From: XYD2-FULL-39-9 sp964561035
Lineage (GTDB): Bacteria; Patescibacteriota; Patescibacteriia; Magasanikbacterales; GWA2-37-8
Assembly (NCBI GenBank): GCA_964561035.1
Contig: CAZLNR010000010.1
Span: 1 to 28,891, forward strand
Reading direction: 5' to 3'
DNA: 28,891 nt
Under the pieces are notes generated by a model. It saw nothing but the letters and a program-made list of their open reading frames with translations, had not been told where the DNA came from and did not search any database. A program made the translations under genes and the position numbers. This document shows, piece by piece, positions 15,777 through 22,856 of this stretch. Numbering within the stretch: position 1 is the first letter of the stretch; every line of letters starts with the position of its first letter.

Positions 15777-16181
15777 TTATTTCAAAGTTACTTTACCACC
15801 AGCTTCTTCAATCTTTTTCTTGATTTCTTCAGCTTCTTCTTTCTTTACACCTTCTTTTACCATCTTTGGAGCGCCGTCTACCAATGCTTTGGCATCAGCC
15901 AATCCCAAACCGGTAATTTCTTTTACAACCTTGATAACGTTAATTTTACTTGCACCGCCATCAGTCAACTCAACGTTGAACTCAGTTTTTTCTTCGGCAG
16001 CAGCAGCACCAGCAGCTGGAGCAGCAGCCATCATCATAGCTGGAGCAGCAGCGGAAACGCCGAATTTATCTTCCAAAACCTTTACCAATTCGGAAAGGTC
16101 AAGAACAGACATCTTTTCGATTTCAGCTACTAAACTTTGAAATTTAGCAGGCACTTCAACAACTTTTTTTTCTTCTGACAT
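15777..16181 (-). CDS. rplL: 50S ribosomal protein L7/L12
   Basis: This 134-residue stalk protein recruits translation GTPases to the ribosome. The N-terminal dimerisation part (MSVLDLSELVKVLEDKFGV), the flexible Ala-rich hinge (about 45-65) and the C-terminal domain (EFNVELTDGGASKINVIKVVKEITGLGLADAKALVDGAPK...GGKVTLK) follow the family pattern. It ends with the Lys-rich GTPase-contact surface. It lies 37 bases downstream of rplJ and shares its leader and promoter. Codon use is highly regular, as expected of a strongly expressed gene. Confidence 0.98.
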   Translation of the reverse strand: MSEEKKVVEVPAKFQSLVAEIEKMSVLDLSELVKVLEDKFGVSAAAPAMMMAAAPAAGAAAAEEKTEFNVELTDGGASKINVIKVVKEITGLGLADAKALVDGAPKMVKEGVKKEEAEEIKKKIEEAGGKVTLK

Positions 16182-16218
16182 ATGATTTATAGTTGATTAT
16201 TTATTAACAAATTAATTA

Positions 16219-16743
16219 TTATGCTTTTGCTTTGGCAATATTGTTCAATACACCTACCAAGCCACGCAAGTTTCCAGCCAACACGTTGACGAATCCGGAA
16301 GCCGGAGCGTTGAGCGTGCCAACCAATTTTGCGAGCAACTCTTGTTTGCCAGGCAAACTGGCCAAACTTTTTACCATGGCAGCATCAATGAATTTTCCTT
16401 CGAGCACGCCACCGAAGAGCTGTACAACTTCGTGAGTTTTTGAAAAATTAGCCACGATTTTAGCTGCGGAAACTTCGTCTCCCAAGGCCATAAAGGTTGC
16501 TACGCCGCCAGTAAATACTTTCGGATCAATATTTGAAAGACCCAATTCTTCACAAGCTCGTTTCACCAATGTTTTCTTGGCTGCGACTACCGCAACATTA
16601 TTTTTACGGCATTCACGACGCAATTCTTCAGCTTCAGAAACCTTCAAACCTTGAAAGTTGGCAAATACTACAGCTTTAGCTGATTTTAAGCCAGTTTCCA
16701 ATGTTTTAACTGTCTCTTGTTTTTGTAATTTTGATTTTGGCAT
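16219..16743 (-). CDS. rplJ: 50S ribosomal protein L10
   Basis: This 174-residue base of the L7/L12 stalk binds 23S rRNA and carries several L12 dimers on its C-terminal helix. The segments FANFQGLKVSEAEELRRECRKNNV and VAAKKTLVKRACEELGL are typical of L10, as is VLAGNLRGLVGVLNNIAKAK at the end. L10 (with L12) usually represses its own operon by binding the leader RNA, and a matching leader lies directly upstream. Confidence 0.98.
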   Translation of the reverse strand: MPKSKLQKQETVKTLETGLKSAKAVVFANFQGLKVSEAEELRRECRKNNVAVVAAKKTLVKRACEELGLSNIDPKVFTGGVATFMALGDEVSAAKIVANFSKTHEVVQLFGGVLEGKFIDAAMVKSLASLPGKQELLAKLVGTLNAPASGFVNVLAGNLRGLVGVLNNIAKAKA

Positions 16744-16753
16744 ATTTTAGTAC

Positions 16754-16882
16754 AAAAAAATCTGTGTTTTCCACAGACCCCTATAAGCACAAATCGACCT
16801 ACGTCTAGCTAATATTAGCCAAGTTTTGCACCTCGGTAGGCAATTAAGCGATATATAGATATCGCACCTACTGTCTATGGTT
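16754..16882 (-). promoter_or_regulatory. L10 leader with attenuator
   Basis: Minus strand: the leader has the family-like start GACAGTAGGTGC and later CCTACCGAGGTGC; GTAGG pairs with CCTAC around an inner hairpin GCGATA/TATCGC. Just before rplJ a terminator hairpin TCTGTG/CACAGA is followed by seven T (16777-16754). The 5' sequence CCATAGAC (16880-16873) can pair over eight positions with GTCTGTGG (16778-16771), the left side of the terminator, and would act as the antiterminator. Binding of L10-L12 would favour termination. Confidence 0.85.
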
Positions 16883-16888
16883 GAAATA

Positions 16889-16917
16889 AGTATACAAAAA
16901 TAAAATAAAGCTGTCAA
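16889..16917 (-). promoter_or_regulatory. consensus promoter for rplJ-rplL
   Basis: Minus strand TTGACA (16917-16912), 17-base spacer, TATACT (16894-16889). The transcript would start near 16882, at the base of the L10 leader. Confidence 0.9.
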
Positions 16918-16945
16918 GAGAGCCGCTATATAGGCTTATTTTAGC

Positions 16946-17335
16946 TTACTCCTCTTGTTTACTCGTATTATAATATTGCACTAGCTCAGCCACACCATCT
17001 TCGGTATCAAGGCGCACAACATACGGAAAAACACCGACATCTACACCCATTTCTCTTTTTACAAGCTCTCTATCCTTGATATTATTAAGCAAATCAACCG
17101 AAACCCCACTTATATAGCCATACGCTCGCTCAATGGTGCCGATCATGCGTTTCATTCTTTTTTCAAGCGCTTCCGACAAACGCTGTCGTACCTGCTCCAA
17201 CTGCCCCTTGCTCCCCGCACCAGCTTTTTTTAAATTTAAAAAAAGCTTAATTAACTCTCTGATTTTTTTCATTTCGGCTTCTTCATCAATTTTTTCTTCG
17301 ACTTCCGGAGAATATCCATTTTTTTCACGTGACAT
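16946..17335 (-). CDS. hypothetical protein, helical and charged
   Basis: From the ATG at 17335 (MSREKNGYSPEVEEK) the protein has 129 residues; an in-frame TTG at 17341 would add two. The first 70 residues are a charged helical region rich in Glu, Lys and Arg (KKIRELIKLFLNLKKAGAGSKGQLEQVRQRLSEALEKRMKRM), and the C-terminal half (about 75-120) looks mixed alpha/beta. No membrane segment, cysteine pair or known motif is present. It is the last gene of the M50-xseAB-pyrH run, 14 bases after pyrH, and the rplJ promoter starts 29 bases before its stop side. I do not recognise the family. Confidence 0.6.
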   Translation of the reverse strand: MSREKNGYSPEVEEKIDEEAEMKKIRELIKLFLNLKKAGAGSKGQLEQVRQRLSEALEKRMKRMIGTIERAYGYISGVSVDLLNNIKDRELVKREMGVDVGVFPYVVRLDTEDGVAELVQYYNTSKQEE

Positions 17336-17349
17336 ATGCAAAAATAGTC

Positions 17350-18036
17350 TTATTTATTAATTACAGTGCCTTGATAAGCTAAACCTGCGACGGCTTGTTC
17401 AAACTCTTTTAAGTCAGACCCCTTTACAAACTTAACTGTTAAACCAAGTGCGGATGCAATTTTGACAGCCTTAGGATCAAACGGAAAATTACCGCCCGGA
17501 GTCCATTTGTTTCCTATTATATTTTTCATTTCTTTCCATGTCAATTGCGGCAAAGGTTTGGCGTTCGGATCTTTTTTAGGATCCGCGGTGTAGACATAAC
17601 TGATATTGGAAGCGTTAATAATCTCGCGCGCGCCATATGTTTTTGCCAGCAGCACCGCATCGGCATCTGTAGAACAACCAGGCTTCCATCCCGCGGCAAT
17701 AATAATCGGTTTTTTAGTTTTAATTTTTACGGTTGGATTGGTAATAACCTCGGCATGGGCATAACCTTTAAACAAAAAACGCACAAACTCGGCGTTAAAC
17801 ATGGTTGATTTTATTCCCAGCCAATCAAGATCAACAGACGACAGAGATGTAACTTGCTCAGCTGCGTTCTGATAGGCACGGCAAGTTGCTCCGCCCCCTA
17901 CCACTAAAATAAACCGATCGCCTTTTTTAACGCGCGACAAAATAAGTTTTTTAAACTCTTGCAAAAATGGTATATCAAAACCAGAAACAGGAATAATAAT
18001 AGATCCCCCTATAGAAATAATTTTAGGAACGGCCAT
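17350..18036 (-). CDS. pyrH: UMP kinase, archaeal-like type
   Basis: From the ATG at 18036 (MAVPKIISIGGSIIIP) the enzyme has 228 residues; an in-frame TTG at 18057 would add seven. It phosphorylates UMP to UDP. Motifs of the amino-acid-kinase fold are present: KIISIGGSIIIP, ILVVGGGATCRAYQNAA, GWKPGCSTDADAVLLAK, and YVYTADPKKDPNAKPLP. The DWLGIKSTMFNAEFVR stretch and GWKPGCSTDADA segment are closer to archaeal UMP kinases than to the usual bacterial PyrH, a trait known in CPR genomes. Its first bases overlap a 53-codon upstream ORF by 14 bases. pyrE lies at 25732 in the same window but in another unit. Confidence 0.9.
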   Translation of the reverse strand: MAVPKIISIGGSIIIPVSGFDIPFLQEFKKLILSRVKKGDRFILVVGGGATCRAYQNAAEQVTSLSSVDLDWLGIKSTMFNAEFVRFLFKGYAHAEVITNPTVKIKTKKPIIIAAGWKPGCSTDADAVLLAKTYGAREIINASNISYVYTADPKKDPNAKPLPQLTWKEMKNIIGNKWTPGGNFPFDPKAVKIASALGLTVKFVKGSDLKEFEQAVAGLAYQGTVINK

Positions 18037-18184
18037 AATATGTGTCTTTAAAATCAATTGGTTTTAAACTGTGTGCGCGCGCTTTTATTTGAGCGCTGTG
18101 CATGGATTTGTTTGCTTTAAACAGGCTGGGCGTGCGGTATGCCGTTTTTCCTTTCTGAGCCCGATTTGAAGCGTAATTTTTCAT
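18023..18184 (-). CDS. small basic protein, hypothetical
   Basis: A 53-codon ORF, ATG at 18184 and TAA at 18025-18023, fills the gap between the YvlD-like gene and pyrH and overlaps the pyrH start by 14 bases. The product (MKNYASNRAQKGKTAYRTP... ending KDTYYGRS) is rich in Lys, Arg, Ser and Ala, with no cysteine and no membrane segment, so it could bind nucleic acid. The position and overlap, which would allow coupled translation with pyrH, support it; its short length and unknown family keep confidence moderate. Confidence 0.5.
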   Translation of the reverse strand: MKNYASNRAQKGKTAYRTPSLFKANKSMHSAQIKARAHSLKPIDFKDTYYGRS

Positions 18185-18189
18185 AAATA

Positions 18190-18531
18190 TTATTTCTGTT
18201 CAAGAATTGAGTTGGTAAACCATCCTACCAACCACATTATCGCAGCGCCCCAAAAAGCAGCTGAAAATCCTGAAACATAGAAGCCTTTTACTACCGATGA
18301 GGCAAACCAGAACAACAATGCGTTGATTACCAATGTAAACAAGCCAATTGTTACAATATTAATAGGCAGGGTCAACAATAATAAAACTGGGCGAATTAGG
18401 GCGTTAATAAGCCCTAAAATAAGCGCCGCTACCAGTGCAGCATAAAATCCTGACACTGCAATGCCGGGAACTATATACGCAACTACCATCAGCGCCATAG
18501 CGCTTACCAGCCATCGAGCGATTAGATACAT
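18190..18531 (-). CDS. four-TM YvlD/phage holin superfamily IV-like protein
   Basis: A 113-residue, very hydrophobic protein with four predicted membrane segments at about 7-25, 28-50, 55-78 and 85-108. The GLINALIRPVLLLLTLPINIVTIGLFTLVINALLFW stretch is diagnostic of the YvlD/'mycobacterial 4 TMS phage holin' family (PF04020). The biological role is unclear; despite the family name it is usually a house-keeping membrane protein. It starts one base after the xseB stop and is probably translated from the same mRNA. Confidence 0.88.
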   Translation of the reverse strand: MYLIARWLVSAMALMVVAYIVPGIAVSGFYAALVAALILGLINALIRPVLLLLTLPINIVTIGLFTLVINALLFWFASSVVKGFYVSGFSAAFWGAAIMWLVGWFTNSILEQK

Positions 18532-18532
18532 A

Positions 18533-18724
18533 TTATATTTTTAATTCTTTAATTTTATTATCCATGGTGTCCAGGTATTCTTTTAGCTCTTTAACAAGCT
18601 CGGCGCCTTGTTCAAATTTTTTAATACCTTCTTCCAGGTCAACTTCTTCTTTTTCAAACCAGGCTACAATTTTTTGCAGCTCAGCGTATGATTTGGCAAA
18701 ATTAAATTTTTTATCAGCAGTCAT
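18533..18724 (-). CDS. xseB: exodeoxyribonuclease VII small subunit
   Basis: A 63-residue helical protein: FNFAKSYAELQKIVAWFEKEEVDLEEGIKKFEQGAELVKELKEYLDTMDNKIKELKI, matching XseB. It wraps as two long helices on the C-terminal coiled part of XseA; several copies bind one large subunit. It follows xseA by 15 bases, the usual gene pair. Confidence 0.95.
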   Translation of the reverse strand: MTADKKFNFAKSYAELQKIVAWFEKEEVDLEEGIKKFEQGAELVKELKEYLDTMDNKIKELKI

Positions 18725-18739
18725 AAATATTATATGCGG

Positions 18740-19939
18740 TTATAACAACTTTTTTTGAGTAGCAGTCCCTGAAACTGACACATCGGCAGTAATGGCTCCT
18801 TGCTCCAATTCTATCATAATCCGCTCCCCGGCTACAACCTGCTGCGCCCGGCGCACCAACTGTCCGCCAGCAGTACGAACAATACTATACCCGCGACGCA
18901 GCACCTGCCGAGGGTCTGACTGGGACAATAACCGCTGGGCAAACTGCACTGCATCTTGCTTCTGACGAACCTGCAAAGCAAGCACCGAAGTAAGCGCACG
19001 AAACTTTTCTATCAATTTTTTACCATTGCCGCTTACCTGCTCTAACCGATTAAGCAAAGAAACAAGTGATTGCTCTATATTTTTTTGTTTTATTTCAATA
19101 GTATGCCGAACTGTTTGCTGCGCATGTTCAAGCTCAAATTCAAGCGCGGAAATAAAATCACGCTTATCCGGCACCACAATCTCCGCCGCATGCGACGGTG
19201 TGGATGCACGCACATCAGCAACTAGTTCTGCCAACGATACATCTCTCTCATGGCCAATGCCGACTACCACCGGTATTGGCGATGCATACACGGCTCGCAC
19301 CACTTCTTCAGTGTTAAACGCTGCCAAATCTTCAAGCGATCCGCCGCCACGCACCAGCACCAGCACTTCTGGACGCATTTCATCCGACGATCGGTCAAAA
19401 TCCGCAAAGGCCTGGATAATCTCTTCTACAGCCTGCTGCCCTTGCACCGCGACATGCCGAATAATTATTTCTACACCTGCCCAGCGGTTATAGACAATTT
19501 TTTTAAAATCACCAAATGCCGCACTATCGCGAGAAGCAATGACCCCAATACGCTGCGGCGCATATGGCAATCGCCGTTTTCGGCTTTCGTCAAACAAGCC
19601 TTCGGCCGTCAATTTTTTCTTAAGCAATTCATACGCTTTTTTGAGCGCTCCTTCCCCTACCATTTCTACCCGCTGCACTGTAAAACTGAACTTACCGCTT
19701 TTGTCATGTATTTTTGGATAGCCATAAACTCGAATTTTCATACCATCTTCCACCGGAGTACGCATCATAAATACGGTGGAAAAACACGACAATACCGATC
19801 GCTCATCTTTTAAACTAAAAAATATCCACTTGCCTTGGGATACCGAATACTGAGAAACTTCACCTTCCACAATAAATTCACCGGCCACGATTCCGTTTAT
19901 CTGCTCAATAAAATCAGAGACCGATAGCACGGGTATCAT
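18740..19939 (-). CDS. xseA: exodeoxyribonuclease VII large subunit
   Basis: This 399-residue catalytic subunit of the single-strand-specific nuclease degrades ssDNA from both ends in repair. The N-terminal OB fold spans about 5-100 (EGEVSQYSVSQGKWIFFSLKD). The catalytic domain has IGVIASRDSAAFGDF, VLVRGGGSLEDLAAFNTEEVVRA, and VGIGHERDVSLAELVADVRASTPSHAAE. A coiled-coil region (about 270-345) follows, and the C-terminal LLSQSDPRQVLRRGYSIV segment is typical. Length is slightly short of the 450-residue E. coli form, mostly in the coiled coil. The ATG at 19939 lies five bases after the M50 gene stop. Confidence 0.96.
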   Translation of the reverse strand: MIPVLSVSDFIEQINGIVAGEFIVEGEVSQYSVSQGKWIFFSLKDERSVLSCFSTVFMMRTPVEDGMKIRVYGYPKIHDKSGKFSFTVQRVEMVGEGALKKAYELLKKKLTAEGLFDESRKRRLPYAPQRIGVIASRDSAAFGDFKKIVYNRWAGVEIIIRHVAVQGQQAVEEIIQAFADFDRSSDEMRPEVLVLVRGGGSLEDLAAFNTEEVVRAVYASPIPVVVGIGHERDVSLAELVADVRASTPSHAAEIVVPDKRDFISALEFELEHAQQTVRHTIEIKQKNIEQSLVSLLNRLEQVSGNGKKLIEKFRALTSVLALQVRQKQDAVQFAQRLLSQSDPRQVLRRGYSIVRTAGGQLVRRAQQVVAGERIMIELEQGAITADVSVSGTATQKKLL

Positions 19940-19944
19940 ATATT

Positions 19945-20541
19945 TTAAAAACCGGTGAGTAATTTAAAAATGCCATTGATAATCGGCGCAATCAAATCAA
20001 ACAAGAAAAATACAAAAAACAACAGCACGATATATCCGTATCGCTCTAGAAAATTTTTAACCTCATGCGCTGACGAAGGTAAAATCGCGTATAAAATTTT
20101 TGAACCATCAAGAGGCGGGATTGGCACCAAGTTAAAAACGGCCAACATGACATTTGCATACACAATGGTTGCCAGCACAGATGTAAGGCTTGAAACTGGC
20201 AACACGCGCAAACATAGCGCAAAAACTATAGCCAGCAATATATTGGCAATCGGGCCGGCAATAGCCACCAGGACCGGCCCCCATTTTTGATCTTTTAAAT
20301 TATATGGGTTATACGGCACCGGTTTGGCATACGCAAACATAAAACGGCCACCAGTCGCTATAGACAGCAAAATAGGCATAATAATTGTCCCCCAGGGATC
20401 AATATGCGCAGCTGGATTGATGGTTAACCGACCAGCATAGCGGGCGGTTGGATCGCCGAGCATATCAGCCACCCAGCCATGAGCATACTCATGGATAATG
20501 GCCGACGGTACAATGATTAGAAAATAGAAGATAAAGTCCAT
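19945..20541 (-). CDS. site-2 protease-like M50 metallopeptidase without PDZ domain
   Basis: A 198-residue intramembrane protease of the M50 family. The zinc motif HExxH appears as HEYAH at residues 18-22 in the first membrane segment, and the third ligand is in NLVPIPPLDGSKI (about 137-149), with Asp in the LDG motif. About five membrane segments are predicted. PDZ and periplasmic inserts seen in RseP are absent, which places it in the short YwhC/Rip3-like group. Targets are unknown; regulated intramembrane proteolysis is the general role. First gene of the M50-xseA-xseB-YvlD-pyrH unit with a clear promoter at 20588-20616. Confidence 0.93.
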   Translation of the reverse strand: MDFIFYFLIIVPSAIIHEYAHGWVADMLGDPTARYAGRLTINPAAHIDPWGTIIMPILLSIATGGRFMFAYAKPVPYNPYNLKDQKWGPVLVAIAGPIANILLAIVFALCLRVLPVSSLTSVLATIVYANVMLAVFNLVPIPPLDGSKILYAILPSSAHEVKNFLERYGYIVLLFFVFFLFDLIAPIINGIFKLLTGF

Positions 20542-20544
20542 ATA

Positions 20545-20573
20545 TTGACAAAATAATAATAATGACGTATACT
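20545..20573 (+). promoter_or_regulatory. consensus promoter for rpmB
   Basis: Plus strand TTGACA (20545-20550), 17-base spacer, TATACT (20568-20573). The leader of about 100 bases to the rpmB ATG contains a GAGGC/GCCTC hairpin (20638-20654). Confidence 0.85.
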
Positions 20574-20587
20574 GATATCGTTATACA

Positions 20588-20616
20588 ATTATACTTAAAC
20601 ATCATTAAATTTTCAA
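20588..20616 (-). promoter_or_regulatory. promoter for the M50-xseAB-pyrH unit
   Basis: Minus strand TTGAAA (20616-20611), 17-base spacer, TATAAT (20593-20588). It lies inside the rpmB leader, so the two divergent transcripts overlap at their 5' ends. Confidence 0.8.
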
Positions 20617-20682
20617 CTGTATAATCGAAATGAGTGAGAGGCAAATACCGCCTCGCGCGCGTGAGATTATCTGTATTATACT

Positions 20683-20859
20683 ATGTCTAGAGCTTGTACT
20701 ATTTGTGAAAAATCAGCTGCTCGCGCCAACCACGTAAGCCACTCCAATGTTAAGGTGCCACGCAGACAAAAACCAAATCTTCAGCTAGTTCGCGCCGACG
20801 GCAAAAGCATCAAAGTATGCTCCACTTGCCGACGCACTATGGTGAAAAAATTGGCATAA
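20683..20859 (+). CDS. rpmB: 50S ribosomal protein L28
   Basis: A 58-residue basic protein starting MSRACTICEKSAARANHVSH and ending KVCSTCRRTMVKKLA. Two CxxC pairs (C5/C8, C46/C49) make a zinc site, as in zinc-type L28, and NHVSHSNVKVPRRQKPNLQ is the family core. It binds 23S rRNA near the large-subunit interface. The ATG at 20683 lacks a Shine-Dalgarno site, like most genes here. It stands alone between its own promoter and a strong terminator. Confidence 0.95.
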   Translation: MSRACTICEKSAARANHVSHSNVKVPRRQKPNLQLVRADGKSIKVCSTCRRTMVKKLA

Positions 20860-20870
20860 ATTTTACTTCA

Positions 20871-20911
20871 ATAAAACAAAAAATCGGGTTTATACCCGGT
20901 TTTTTGTTTTA
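20871..20911 (+). terminator. intrinsic terminator of rpmB
   Basis: A long hairpin with GC core CGGGT/ACCCG, loop TTTA or similar, and A/T arms AAAACAAAAAA / TTTTTTGTTTT ending in a T-rich tract. It closes the rpmB transcript shortly after the stop at 20859. Confidence 0.9.
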
Positions 20912-20917
20912 TATACT

Positions 20918-20964
20918 TTGACAAAAAACGGCCAAACATATTATATACCTAGTATACGTTTGGC
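20918..20964 (+). promoter_or_regulatory. promoter and operator-like inverted repeat of the 56-residue gene
   Basis: Plus strand TTGACA (20918-20923), 18-base spacer, TATATA (20942-20947). GCCAAAC (20931-20937) and GTTTGGC (20958-20964) form an inverted repeat flanking the -10 box, with partial symmetry continuing inward. It is followed by two mutually exclusive hairpins (see 20966-20990). Confidence 0.6.
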
Positions 20965-20965
20965 T

Positions 20966-20990
20966 GCGTTAAATCCGCATTAACGCGGAT
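20966..20990 (+). promoter_or_regulatory. two overlapping alternative hairpins in the leader
   Basis: GCGTTAA (20966-20972) pairs with TTAACGC (20980-20986); alternatively ATCCGC (20973-20978) pairs with GCGGAT (20985-20990). The two stems share bases and cannot form together. They lie about 25 bases before the Shine-Dalgarno site of the 56-residue gene. Confidence 0.45.
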
Positions 20991-21016
20991 CACGCCACCC
21001 AAACAAGGAGCCCCCG

Positions 21017-21187
21017 ATGCCCAAACAAACACAAATCGTAGTCGGGGTGTTCTGCGCCCTGTACATGATCATCTTCCTCGTGTTGTACGGCCCCAAACCA
21101 GCAACCATCCTTATGGCCGCGGTTGCAGCCCTACTGCACTGGCTATTCAGCTGGACGATGTACCAATCTTCCAACTGGAGGAAATGA
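21017..21187 (+). CDS. 56-residue two-TM membrane peptide, GC-rich cassette
   Basis: ATG at 21017 has a clear Shine-Dalgarno AAGGAG (21005-21010) six bases upstream, the only well-spaced one I found in the window. The peptide starts MPKQTQIVVGVF and ends SSNWRK. It has two hydrophobic segments, residues about 7-24 (IVVGVFCALYMIIFLVLY) and 29-47 (ATILMAAVAALLHWLFSW), joined by a GPKP turn, with short basic ends. Codons end mostly in C or G, unlike the A/T-ending neighbours, and the stop is TGA, unique here. These traits point to a transferred gene. No known family is recognised; small holin-like or membrane-active toxin peptides are possible, without proof. Confidence 0.6.
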   Translation: MPKQTQIVVGVFCALYMIIFLVLYGPKPATILMAAVAALLHWLFSWTMYQSSNWRK

Positions 21188-21211
21188 CGATTCGCAGGGC
21201 CTCCATTTTTT
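21176..21211 (+). terminator. terminator of the 56-residue gene
   Basis: TGGAGG (21176-21181) pairs with CCTCCA (21200-21205), followed by six T. The stem starts within the last codons of the gene. A 9-bp GC-rich hairpin CGGCCAGTG/CACTGGCCG (21213-21235) follows directly. Confidence 0.55.
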
Positions 21212-21263
21212 CCGGCCAGTGCCACACACTGGCCGTTAACGTTTATATACATCTTTTATAGCT

Positions 21264-21291
21264 TTAACAAGAAACAAGAACATGATATGAT
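21264..21291 (+). promoter_or_regulatory. promoter for the DUF1361-tsaE pair
   Basis: Plus strand TTAACA (21264-21269), 16-base spacer, TATGAT (21286-21291), about 20 bases before the ATG at 21312. Confidence 0.5.
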
Positions 21292-21311
21292 GACATGTGC
21301 ATAAATTATAT

Positions 21312-21956
21312 ATGAACCACACCAAGAAAATTCTGTTATATTTTTCCTGTTTTTCCATTACGCTCAATATTATAAGCTGTATTGTACTTCGCACTATTTA
21401 TCCCGCTTATTTAATATGGAATCTTTTTTTGGCATATCTCCCCTATCTTTTTAGCCAATACTTGCAAAAATCAATTGATAATAAACGGCCGCGATGGGTA
21501 CAAATATTTTTGGGCGCTGCCTGGCTTTTTTTCTTTCCCAACACCATCTACGTACTGACAGATTTTATTCATCTCTATGATCAAATTCGCCTGCCGGTAT
21601 GGTTTGATATTGCAGAGATATTTTGCTTTACTTGGATTGCTTTTATGCTCGGTTTTTTTTCTTTACGAACCCTGGAGCAAATTATTGCCAAAAAATATAC
21701 ACCTCGCCTTACATATGCCATAATAATTTCTATTATAGCGCTGAGCAATATTGGCGTATACATCGGACGAGACTTACGCTGGAATAGCTGGGATATTTTT
21801 ATTCAACCCTGGCGCGTAGCTATAGATTTCTTTTATAATTTTACCAACTGGCATAGCGCGCTCAATATTACTGGCATGGTCTTTGTATTTACCGGATTAT
21901 TTAGCGGCATATATTTCTCTCTCAGATCTTTAGAAAAAACATACCTTAACCGATAA
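21312..21956 (+). CDS. DUF1361 membrane protein
   Basis: From the ATG at 21312 (MNHTKKILLYFSCF) the protein has 214 residues; an in-frame GTG at 21297 would add five. About six membrane segments are predicted. The segments NLFLAYLPYLFS, WLFFFPNTIYVLTDFIHL and GRDLRWNSWDIF match the conserved pattern of DUF1361, a family of unknown function found in many bacteria. The stop TAA is followed nine bases later by the tsaE ATG, so the two are likely cotranscribed, though no functional link is evident. Confidence 0.88.
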   Translation: MNHTKKILLYFSCFSITLNIISCIVLRTIYPAYLIWNLFLAYLPYLFSQYLQKSIDNKRPRWVQIFLGAAWLFFFPNTIYVLTDFIHLYDQIRLPVWFDIAEIFCFTWIAFMLGFFSLRTLEQIIAKKYTPRLTYAIIISIIALSNIGVYIGRDLRWNSWDIFIQPWRVAIDFFYNFTNWHSALNITGMVFVFTGLFSGIYFSLRSLEKTYLNR

Positions 21957-21965
21957 TGAATACAT

Positions 21966-22403
21966 ATGAAAATTATCACACATTCTTTGCAAGAAACCGA
22001 ACAGTTAGGCAAAGACCTGGCAAAAAAACTTCAGCCGAGCGATATAGTTTTGTTATATGGAGATTTAGGCGCAGGTAAAACTTCTTTTGTAAAAGGTATT
22101 GCCCAAGGCTTTGGCGTGCGCAGCGACATTACCAGCCCGACTTTTACCCTCATGAATATGCACCCCACCAAACACAAAAAAATCACAACTCTGGTGCATA
22201 TTGACACATATCGGTTACAACACGAAAACGATTTAATAGAAATTGGCGTGCGAGATTATCTGGGCAACAACCATACTGTAACGCTTATTGAATGGCCGGA
22301 AAAAATAGACAACTTGCTTAAAAACAATAAACACGGAAAGCAGATTTCCGTGCATATTGCTCATACCGACAATCCAAACGATAGAGAAATTTTAATTTCG
22401 TAA
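21966..22403 (+). CDS. tsaE: tRNA t6A ATPase TsaE
   Basis: A 145-residue P-loop ATPase that drives the TsaB-TsaD complex during formation of t6A37 in tRNA. The Walker A GDLGAGKTS lies at residues 32-40, the switch-like SPTFTLMN at 57-64, and the HIDTYRL and LIEWPEK segments follow; all are typical of TsaE (YjeE). The 3' end overlaps the convergent DoxX gene by 12 bases. tsaB lies at 12296 on the other strand. Confidence 0.95.
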   Translation: MKIITHSLQETEQLGKDLAKKLQPSDIVLLYGDLGAGKTSFVKGIAQGFGVRSDITSPTFTLMNMHPTKHKKITTLVHIDTYRLQHENDLIEIGVRDYLGNNHTVTLIEWPEKIDNLLKNNKHGKQISVHIAHTDNPNDREILIS

Positions 22404-22829
22404 GCGAACCCACCTATCCAGCCCCCACACCTTGCCGGCCTGAAAATGAGCCAAAACAAACAGCGCAGCAATGTAAATAATATGCTCATCAATTATATAT
22501 GAATGCTGGCCTGCCATTGGAAATTTTAATATTGGCAAATACAGCAAAAACATCATCAGCGCTCCCAAGTAAGAGCTCAGGCAAACAAACAATCCCAGCA
22601 CAAGCGAAATACCCAACAACACCAAACCCCACTTCACCATAAAATCAACTACGCCGAGCACTGGCGGTTGAAGTAAAATATTATAAAACCAAGTCGCGGT
22701 CGCAGCGCCCTTCATATATCCCGCGGAAGTCCACTGCGGATCCAGCACCTTGCTAATGCCGGCATAAAAATAAAACCAGCCCATGACTACACGCAATACG
22801 AGCAAAGTCGTACTTTGTAATTTTGACAT
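22392..22829 (-). CDS. DoxX-family membrane protein
   Basis: A 145-residue protein with four predicted membrane segments. The TLLVLRVVMGWFYFYAGISKVLDPQWTSAGYM region matches the DoxX/DoxD-like family, which includes the small subunit of thiosulfate:quinone oxidoreductase and many uncharacterised relatives linked to redox or detoxification. The exact role cannot be told. It is the last gene of the minus-strand run from the LRR lipoprotein and overlaps the end of tsaE by 12 bases on the opposite strand. Confidence 0.85.
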   Translation of the reverse strand: MSKLQSTTLLVLRVVMGWFYFYAGISKVLDPQWTSAGYMKGAATATWFYNILLQPPVLGVVDFMVKWGLVLLGISLVLGLFVCLSSYLGALMMFLLYLPILKFPMAGQHSYIIDEHIIYIAALFVLAHFQAGKVWGLDRWVRLRN

Positions 22830-22856
22830 ACGCTTTAATTAAAAAATATATAGTAA

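Noticed and set aside
16895..16945. Terminator for the gene ending at 16946
   Set aside because: Only a weak A/T pairing with a very long loop is possible, and it overlaps the rplJ promoter.
20980..21252. A 90-codon minus-strand ORF opposite the 56-residue gene
   Set aside because: It is the antisense shadow of the plus-strand gene, which has a promoter, a Shine-Dalgarno site and a terminator.
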